A stretch of 64,000 nucleotides of DNA from Methylococcus mesophilus (GTDB lineage: Bacteria; Pseudomonadota; Gammaproteobacteria; Methylococcales; Methylococcaceae). Below are positions 58,328-64,000 of the stretch, one piece after another. The stretch spans positions 3,665,501 through 3,729,500 of the forward strand of contig NZ_CP110921.1 of NCBI RefSeq assembly GCF_026247885.1, given 5' to 3'. The notes under the pieces were generated by a model. The model was given only the letters and a program-made list of their open reading frames with translations. It ran no database searches and was not told the origin of the DNA. The stretch's first letter is position 1, and every line of letters starts with the position of its first letter. Position numbers and translations under genes: made by a program.

Positions 58328-59478
58328 GGCTGTTTCTTTTCGGTGCCAGGTGCCGTGTCGAGTTCCGAGCGCAGCAACAGGGCCCCATCGGTCACGATGC
58401 GCTCGCCGGGCTGCACGCCCTCGAGCAGTACCGCCTCCTTCTTCAGCCGCAATCCCACCCGGACCTCGCGTTTCTGGTAGCGCCCTTCACCGAGGGCGAC
58501 GAACAGCCAGTCCGATTCGCCTTCGGTGAACAGGGCTGTCAAGGGCACGACGATAGCCTTGTCGTCGGGCGGGCTTTCGACCTCCACCGAGGCATACATG
58601 GATGGCAGCAGCTTGCCGTCCGGGTTGGGCAAAAGGCAGCGCACCTTCACCGTGCGCGTCGTCTCTTCCACGACCTTGCCGATGTAGTCGACCCGGGCGG
58701 GGAACCACTTGTCCGGATAGGCAGGCACGGTGAGCTTGACGTCCTGGCCGGGATGGATCACGGCCAGATCCTTCTCGAAGACATCCAGCAGGACCCATAG
58801 CTTGTCCAGATCGGACAACACGAACAACGGCGTGGTCAGGTCCGGACGGACTTCCATGCCGGGATTGACGTTGCGCTCGGTGACGATACCGGCGATCGGT
58901 GCTTTCAGCGTGAAATGGTTGTCGGGGCGTTTTTCATGTACCCCGAGATTCGCCAGCCGCAGGCGGCTGCGTTCGGCTTCGCTGCGCGCCCGCTCCAGCG
59001 CGTCCTCGGCCTGGTGGAATTCCTTGTGCGGGGCGATGCCATTGTCGTACAGGTTTTTCAGCCGCTCGAAATCGTGTTCCGCCAGTTTCAGGTCTGCGGT
59101 GGCCTTGGCGTATTCCGACTGGGCCTGCCCGAGCTCGGGGCTGTCCAGTTCCAGCAGGGGAGTGCCCACGCCGACGGCGGCGCCGAGCTGCGCCGGTATC
59201 GCGATGACACGGCCGGCGATGGGCGAGGACACACGCACGGTACGGGCTTCGTCGTAAGTGATCTTGCCGGCGATCGGTTCCAGCAGCGGGCGCTGTTCGG
59301 GAACGGCTTCCGCCTCACGGATGTAATGGATCTTGGGCGAGTCCGCCGGGAGTCGGAGAATATCTTGCGGGTTGGCGGAAAGTTCGGCCCGGTCATCGTC
59401 ATCGGCGCCATGGCAGGCTGCGAGCAGGAGCGCCAGCGCGCAGGGGCGGAGCCATTGCCACAGGCGATGGAATTTCAT
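58324..59478 (-). CDS. czcB: Efflux periplasmic adaptor (membrane fusion protein, CzcB-type)
   Basis: A 384-residue adaptor that links the RND pump to an outer-membrane channel. The N-terminal lipobox LLAAC predicts lipidation at Cys22. A barrel-sandwich lipoyl-like domain (RVIAIPAQLGAAVGVGTPLL) flanks a long coiled coil (about 125-185), then a beta-barrel segment (GMEVRPDLTTPLFVLSDLD). It is the first gene of the operon. Its upstream region is shared with the divergent hsp20 gene. Confidence 0.92.
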   Translation of the reverse strand: MKFHRLWQWLRPCALALLLAACHGADDDDRAELSANPQDILRLPADSPKIHYIREAEAVPEQRPLLEPIAGKITYDEARTVRVSSPIAGRVIAIPAQLGAAVGVGTPLLELDSPELGQAQSEYAKATADLKLAEHDFERLKNLYDNGIAPHKEFHQAEDALERARSEAERSRLRLANLGVHEKRPDNHFTLKAPIAGIVTERNVNPGMEVRPDLTTPLFVLSDLDKLWVLLDVFEKDLAVIHPGQDVKLTVPAYPDKWFPARVDYIGKVVEETTRTVKVRCLLPNPDGKLLPSMYASVEVESPPDDKAIVVPLTALFTEGESDWLFVALGEGRYQKREVRVGLRLKKEAVLLEGVQPGERIVTDGALLLRSELDTAPGTEKKQP

Positions 59479-59827
59479 GTTGTCGGACTCCTGGGGATTG
59501 GCCGTAGCGGCCTTGGGGTTGTCGAAGGGGCTGTTCGTCGTTCCGGCCCTGCCGGACTCGGAACGTTGGTCGAGCCAGTGTATAGAGCAATATTCACGCC
59601 CGCTGAACCGATATCTTCAAACTGGCCGATATTGCGGATTTTAGCGTCCGCCGTGTGAAAATCATCCGAACATGCCGTTCCGCTACGGTGGTAAATCCCC
59701 GTCCACAAGGGTACTTTTGGACCGATACCGCTATACTTAGCGGCGTCGGCTCAATCGACGACAGATCTCAAAATCCGGGCGGTGCGCTCGGCCTCAATGT
59801 TCTTGACTGTTGTTGGAGGTGCAAGTC
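59479..59827. other. Divergent control region between metal efflux and hsp20 genes
   Basis: A 349-bp gap with no gene seen. It includes a perfect CCGCTA-TACT-TAGCGG inverted repeat (59728-59743) whose loop region contains a TATACT -10-like sequence facing hsp20. The repeat could be an operator or an RNA hairpin. No convincing metal-regulator (CueR-like) site or heat-shock (sigma-32) promoter was recognised. Confidence 0.45.
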
Positions 59828-60358
59828 ATGGCCAAGAAAGAACAGCATGGGAAAGAAGCGACGGGAAAGGAAGTGAAGGCTGCGGAGCCCGTGGCGACGA
59901 GAGCCTACCCAAGCCCTTGGGACGAGATGGAGCGATGGATGGAGCAGGTGTTTCCGGCCGGATGGCTGGAACACGAACCCTGGGCGATGATGCGGCGGCC
60001 CTGGCCCTCCTTGCTCCGGGCCGGGCTGCCCAGCGTCCGCGTGCCGAAAGTCGACGTGATCGACCGGGTGGACGAAGTGGTGGTCAAGGCGGAATTGCCG
60101 GGCGTCACCAAGGACAACCTGGAGGTTACGCTGAGTGAGGACATGTTCACACTGCGAGCTTCAGCGCATGCCGAAACCAAGGAAGAGCAGGGGCAGTATT
60201 TTTTCCGCGAAATGAGCCGCGGCGAATTCAGCCGGACCCTGCGTCTCCCGTGCGCCGTGGACGCGGACAACGCCAAGGCTTCCTTCAAGGATGGGATACT
60301 GGAGGTGACGATTCCCAAGGCGGCGGGCAGCAAGCGCCAGAGCGTCAAGATTGACTGA
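59828..60358 (+). CDS. Hsp20-family small heat-shock protein
   Basis: ATP-independent holdase chaperone, 176 residues. The N-terminal arm (about 1-70) is rich in Trp, Pro and Met. The alpha-crystallin domain begins KVDVIDRVDEVVVKAELPGV and ends in the FKDGILEVTIPK motif, and a short C-terminal tail lacks a clear IxI. A GGAGG ribosome-binding site lies 9 bases before the ATG. A GC-rich hairpin follows the stop. Likely stress-induced, though no heat-shock promoter was recognised. Confidence 0.9.
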   Translation: MAKKEQHGKEATGKEVKAAEPVATRAYPSPWDEMERWMEQVFPAGWLEHEPWAMMRRPWPSLLRAGLPSVRVPKVDVIDRVDEVVVKAELPGVTKDNLEVTLSEDMFTLRASAHAETKEEQGQYFFREMSRGEFSRTLRLPCAVDADNAKASFKDGILEVTIPKAAGSKRQSVKID

Positions 60359-60369
60359 TTGCCGGCATC

Positions 60370-60400
60370 GGGGCCGGAGAACCCCCGTTGGGCCGGCCCC
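60370..60400 (+). terminator. GC-rich hairpin after hsp20
   Basis: An 8-bp GGGGCCGG / CCGGCCCC stem with a 15-base loop, 11 bases after the stop codon. There is no T run, so termination is uncertain. Confidence 0.4.
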
Positions 60401-60448
60401 TGTAACGAATATGCCGCTTGCGCCATGGCCGTTTCTCTCGACCAGCGC

Positions 60449-60457
60449 TTATCCACA
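60449..60457 (+). promoter_or_regulatory. Isolated consensus DnaA box
   Basis: TTATCCACA, a perfect 9-mer, lies in the gap between hsp20 and the DUF1614 gene. No other box was noticed nearby, so it is not an origin. It may be a DnaA regulatory or titration site or chance. Confidence 0.3.
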
Positions 60458-60509
60458 GGTAAAGACGAGAACGGTGTTCGCCATACGATTTCAACGATAA
60501 GTCCAGGCC

Positions 60510-61175
60510 ATGCGCGGTCCTTTTTCCCCCGTATATTTTCTGTTTTTTGCCGGCTTGCTGCTGTGGATCATCTTCAGTATCAATTTCCAGATCATTGCGC
60601 TGACTTTCGAAAAGCTCGGCCTCGACCCGTCGTCCGCCCTCAGTCTGGTCCTGACTTCCCTGCTGGGCAGCGCCATCAATCTGCCGTTGGCCAGCATCAA
60701 GGCGGACAAGCCTCCGGTCCCTCCACCACAGCCGTTCCGCGGGTTGCTGCGCCTGCCGGAAATTCCGTTCACCGGGCGGACGAAAATCGTTGTCAACGTG
60801 GGTGGCGGACTGGTCCCGGTCGCGTTTTCGTTTTACCTGCTCGCCAATAACGGCATTCCGCTGCTGCAGCTGGTGCTGGCGACGGCAATCGTCGCGGCGG
60901 TGGCGTATGGTTTCAGCCGGCCCATTCCCGGCTTCGGCATCGGCATGCCGATCCTGATCGCGCCTCTGGCAGCAGCGCTGGTTGCCCTGGTGCTGGGCGG
61001 GGAGCACCAGGCGCCGGTCGCCTACATCGCCGGAACGATGGGGGTGCTGATCGGGGCCGATCTGCTGCGCATTCCCGACATCCGCCATCTCGGCGCGCCG
61101 GTGGCTTCCATCGGCGGTGCGGGAACCTTCGATGGCATCTTCATGACCGGCCTGGTCGCCGTCCTTCTGACCTGA
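60510..61175 (+). CDS. DUF1614-type membrane protein
   Basis: A 221-residue inner-membrane protein with about seven hydrophobic segments. SALSLVLTSLLGSAINLPL, INVGGGLVPVAF-like sequence (VVNVGGGLVPVAFSFYL) and the C-terminal GGAGTFDGIFMTGLVAVLL match DUF1614 proteins, whose function is unknown. It lies 17 bp before the diguanylate cyclase/phosphodiesterase gene and may be cotranscribed with it. Confidence 0.75.
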   Translation: MRGPFSPVYFLFFAGLLLWIIFSINFQIIALTFEKLGLDPSSALSLVLTSLLGSAINLPLASIKADKPPVPPPQPFRGLLRLPEIPFTGRTKIVVNVGGGLVPVAFSFYLLANNGIPLLQLVLATAIVAAVAYGFSRPIPGFGIGMPILIAPLAAALVALVLGGEHQAPVAYIAGTMGVLIGADLLRIPDIRHLGAPVASIGGAGTFDGIFMTGLVAVLLT

Positions 61176-61192
61176 CGGGCGGAGCAGGTAAA

Positions 61193-63649
61193 ATGGCGAG
61201 GATCGACGGGCGGCAGAGGGGGGAGGCGGAGCGGGCCTCCGGTCTTTTCCCGGCGTCGGAAAGCCCGCCGGTTGGCATGTACATTCTGGATCAGCATCCG
61301 GACGGCCATGTCGTCATCGTTGATGCCAGCCCTGAAATGGAAGGTATTCTCGGATCGAAGCTTGCCCGTCTGCTGGATGATGCCGGCTGCGCCGACGCGT
61401 TGACGAGGCCGGAGCATCTGACACTGGCAAGACTTCGACTGGAGACGGCAAGGTGCCATCTGACGCCGCTCAGAACGGAGTTCCGGATCGACCACCCCGC
61501 CCGGGGGCCGTGCTGGCTGGAGGCAGTCGCCCTGCCCGAGCGGCTCTCGAGCGGCACGACCCGGTGGCGCGGTTTCCTGACGGACGTCACCGAACGCAAG
61601 CGGGCCGAGGTCCGGGCCGGGCTGGTCGGCGAGGCCTTCGACCATCTTGCCGAAATGGTCTCGATCTGTGATGCCGAGGGACGGTTCGTCTACGCGAATG
61701 AGGCGTGCCGACAGGCCTTGGGCTACGGCACGGAGGAGTTGCTGAACCTGTCGGTTGCCGATGTCTTGCCAGACCTGGCGTCACAGTCCTGGGTCTGCCA
61801 TTTCCGCGAAGTCCGGGAAAATGCCTCCATCCAGAGGAAAACCATCCATCGGACGAGGGACGGACATCGGGTGCCGGTCGTGGTTGAGGTCCATTATCTC
61901 GAGCACGACGGTTGCGGTTACCTTCTGGCATTGGTGCGCGACACCAGCGTCCTCAAGCGGAGGGACACGGCGTTGCTCCGGCGCGAACGCGAATTCCGCT
62001 CGCTCGCCGAGAACTCGCCCGACAGCATCATGCGGTACGACCGGGATTGCCGCGTCGTTTATCTCAATCCCAGTCTGGAAAACACTCTGCTGTTTTCCGC
62101 CAATGACATGGTCGGCAGGACGCCCACCGAGCTTCATCCCGGCGACGATCGTTTCGAGGCTTACGAGGGCAGGCTCAGAGCGGTCATCGCCACCGGCAAG
62201 GCCGACGAAATAGAACTCCTGCTGCGGGGAACGCACAAAGGTCCCCGCCTGCTGCACATCCGCCTGGTGGCCGAGCGCGGTCCGGACGGCGAATGTATCG
62301 GTGTGCTGGCCGTCGGCCGGGATATCACCGAGGTCGACGAATACCGGCGGCGGATCCAGCGCCTGGCGTTCTTCGATCCGCTCACGGATCTGCCCAACCG
62401 GGCGCTGCTCAACGACCGCATCCGCCAGTGCCTCACCGACGCCGCCGGCCGGGGCAGCCAGTTCGGTCTGATGCTGCTCGATCTGGACCGCTTCAAGGAG
62501 GTGAACGACACCCTCGGGCACAGCGCCGGCGACAGGCTCCTGTGCGAGGCCGCCCGGCGTTTGAATGCCTGCGTCCGCGGCTACGATACCGTGGCGCGGC
62601 TGGGTGGCGACGAGTTCTCGATCCTGTTGCCAGTGGTGCGCGACCGGGGCGATCTCCACACCATTGCCGGCAGGATACTCGAGGCCTTCGGCGAAGCCTT
62701 TACCATCGAAGGCAAGGAGATGTTCGTTTCGGTCAGCATCGGCATCGTCCTGCATGCGGAGGGCTGCTGTGATGCGGACAAGCTGTTCAAGCAGGCGGAC
62801 TTGGCCATGTATCATGCCAAGAAGCAAGGCAGGAACAACTTCCAATTCTACGCCGAGGAACTCGCCGTCCGGGTGTCGGACCGTATGGCCATGGAAGGGG
62901 CGCTGCGCAGGGCGCTCGGGAATGGCGAACTGGAACTGTACTATCAGCCGCAGGTGTCCTTGCCGGCCGGGCGCATCGTGGGCGCGGAGGCCTTACTGCG
63001 GTGGCGGCATCCGCAGGAAGGAATCGTGACACCCGACCGTTTCCTTCCCGTCGCGGAAGAAACGGGGTTCATCCGCGATCTGGGCCGCTGGGTCCTGGCG
63101 ACGGCCTGCCGCCGGGTCGTCGACTGGCACCGAACCATCGATTCTCCCTTCAAAGTCGCGGTGAATCTTTCCACCCGGCAATTCACCCGCAACGACCTGC
63201 CCGGTGAACTGCAACGCATCGTCCAGGACACCGGCTGCCGCCCGGAATGGCTGGAGCTCGAAATTACCGAGAGCCTGCTGCTCGGGAACGATTCCGAAGT
63301 CGGTGCGGCCTTGGAAGAGCTTCATGATATGGGCTTCGCCATTTCCATCGACGACTTCGGCACCGGCTATTCGGCCCTGAGCTATCTGAACCGTTTTCCG
63401 CTGGACCAGATCAAGATCGACCGTTCTTTCATCCAGGGTTTTCCCGCGCACAAGGAAAAGGCGGAGCTGGTCAAGGCCATCATTTCGATCGCGGGCGCCT
63501 TGCAGCTGGAGGTGATCGCGGAAGGCGTGGAGACGCCTAGCCAGGCGGAATACCTCTACGCCCAGGGCTGTCGGCTGGCGCAAGGGCACTTGTTCGGCAG
63601 ACCTGTGCCGCAGGACCGGTTCGAGCTGCTTCTGGCGGGCAGCGCCTGA
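61193..63649 (+). CDS. PAS-GGDEF-EAL cyclic-di-GMP signalling protein
   Basis: An 818-residue cytoplasmic regulator; no membrane segment seen. Two or three PAS-type sensor regions occupy about 1-390 (for example VSICDAEGRFVYANEACRQA and DSIMRYDRDCRVVYLNPSLE). The GGDEF domain has LGGDEF at 470-475, so cyclase activity is possible. The EAL domain has EALLRWRHP from residue 599, together with ISIDDFGTGYSALSYL, so phosphodiesterase activity is also possible. Both motifs look intact; which dominates cannot be told. Confidence 0.93.
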   Translation: MARIDGRQRGEAERASGLFPASESPPVGMYILDQHPDGHVVIVDASPEMEGILGSKLARLLDDAGCADALTRPEHLTLARLRLETARCHLTPLRTEFRIDHPARGPCWLEAVALPERLSSGTTRWRGFLTDVTERKRAEVRAGLVGEAFDHLAEMVSICDAEGRFVYANEACRQALGYGTEELLNLSVADVLPDLASQSWVCHFREVRENASIQRKTIHRTRDGHRVPVVVEVHYLEHDGCGYLLALVRDTSVLKRRDTALLRREREFRSLAENSPDSIMRYDRDCRVVYLNPSLENTLLFSANDMVGRTPTELHPGDDRFEAYEGRLRAVIATGKADEIELLLRGTHKGPRLLHIRLVAERGPDGECIGVLAVGRDITEVDEYRRRIQRLAFFDPLTDLPNRALLNDRIRQCLTDAAGRGSQFGLMLLDLDRFKEVNDTLGHSAGDRLLCEAARRLNACVRGYDTVARLGGDEFSILLPVVRDRGDLHTIAGRILEAFGEAFTIEGKEMFVSVSIGIVLHAEGCCDADKLFKQADLAMYHAKKQGRNNFQFYAEELAVRVSDRMAMEGALRRALGNGELELYYQPQVSLPAGRIVGAEALLRWRHPQEGIVTPDRFLPVAEETGFIRDLGRWVLATACRRVVDWHRTIDSPFKVAVNLSTRQFTRNDLPGELQRIVQDTGCRPEWLELEITESLLLGNDSEVGAALEELHDMGFAISIDDFGTGYSALSYLNRFPLDQIKIDRSFIQGFPAHKEKAELVKAIISIAGALQLEVIAEGVETPSQAEYLYAQGCRLAQGHLFGRPVPQDRFELLLAGSA

Positions 63650-63679
63650 GCCCGCCTGTTTCCGGGACATTCACGCCGT

Positions 63680-64000
63680 ATGCTTGAGACGGAGGCTGAG
63701 TTGGAACCTAAGCAGGCCGCGGCATGGGACAACGTCATGTTCCGGACCATGATCGAGTGCTTCCAGGATCAGGTGGTGACGGTGCACGACATCGAAGACC
63801 GCGCACGCATCATCTACGCGAACGAAGCGGCCTGCCGCCATTTCGGCGTCGGTCTCGAAACCTTGCTGACCTGGTGCCCGCTGGATTTCGATCCCACACA
63901 GGACGAAGAATCCCTGAGCCTCTTCCTCGAACGGCATCGGCTAACGGGGGGAACGACGTTCGAGACGCTCCACAGAGTGGCGGGTGGGACGGAGATCCCC
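63680..64000 (+). CDS. PAS-domain sensor protein, 3' end beyond window
   Basis: The first 107 codons of a further signalling protein. It starts MLETEAELEPKQAAAWDNVM, and the PAS-type sequence (VTVHDIEDRARIIYANEAAC) resembles the second sensor domain of the preceding gene. The gap to that gene is 30 bp. Output domain unseen; it could be another GGDEF/EAL protein or a histidine kinase. Confidence 0.7.
   Translation, partial: MLETEAELEPKQAAAWDNVMFRTMIECFQDQVVTVHDIEDRARIIYANEAACRHFGVGLETLLTWCPLDFDPTQDEESLSLFLERHRLTGGTTFETLHRVAGGTEIP

Noticed and set aside
59700-59827. Heat-shock (sigma-32) promoter for hsp20.
   Set aside because: No CTTGAA-type -35 with a CCCCAT-type -10 at suitable spacing was found; only a TATACT inside an inverted repeat.

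Overview
The window is GC-rich, densely packed bacterial chromosome with no rRNA, tRNA, CRISPR array, insertion sequence or prophage that I could find. Gene content points to a Gram-negative gammaproteobacterium: the rpsT / murJ-ribF-ileS and rplU-rpmA-obgE-proB neighbourhoods, msbA, bamD, cytochrome c maturation genes, and outer-membrane porins. An octahaem hydroxylamine oxidoreductase pair (haoA-haoB) in an otherwise ordinary heterotroph-like background is typical of aerobic methanotrophs. I therefore infer a Methylococcus-like methanotroph. The species name is inference, and no methane monooxygenase lies in the window.

Layout. 1-8.1 kb: translation and cell-wall housekeeping (ileS, cut by the window start; ribF, murJ, rpsT, proB, obgE, rpmA, rplU). 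8.2-8.9 kb: two very small genes, a 40-residue lipoprotein and a 42-residue membrane protein, each with a good promoter and a strong terminator between them. 9.1-13.7 kb: a nucleotide-sugar epimerase-like protein, cbpM-cbpA, a metallophosphoesterase overlapping a glycosyltransferase, and a histidine-rich secreted protein. 14.2-20.8 kb: a sulfatase, then an operon of an unknown protein, a GH13 and a GH35 enzyme. 20.9-25.7 kb: envelope proteins, then a phosphate-type porin, a lipoprotein cytochrome c and a PstS-like protein behind a three-unit Pho box. 25.8-28.1 kb: an amidase and an outer-membrane protein. 28.1-32.8 kb: haoA-haoB-ccmA-ccmB-ccmC on the minus strand, probably one transcript. 32.9-35.4 kb: an MgtC-like protein and small metabolic enzymes in tight overlap.

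35.4-37.3 kb is the only clearly accessory stretch. It holds two overlapping genes of unknown function and the C-terminal stump of a Fic protein that has lost its catalytic core. 37.4-54.9 kb returns to core functions: aminopeptidase, two polysaccharide-modification membrane proteins, msbA, sucCD, nadE, a sugar kinase, bamD, rluD, pgeF, a ZIP transporter and kup. 54.9-59.5 kb is a heavy-metal RND efflux operon (czcB-czcA) whose last gene is a P-II-like protein read through a 4-base overlap. 59.8-64 kb has an Hsp20, a DUF1614 membrane protein and two PAS-containing signalling proteins, the second cut by the window end.

The most interesting units are the Pho-box porin/cytochrome/PstS set, the HAO-haem exporter operon, the metal efflux/P-II operon, the pair of tiny genes near 8.5 kb, the eroded islet at 35.4-37.3 kb, and the in-frame 24-bp tandem repeat inside an acyltransferase.
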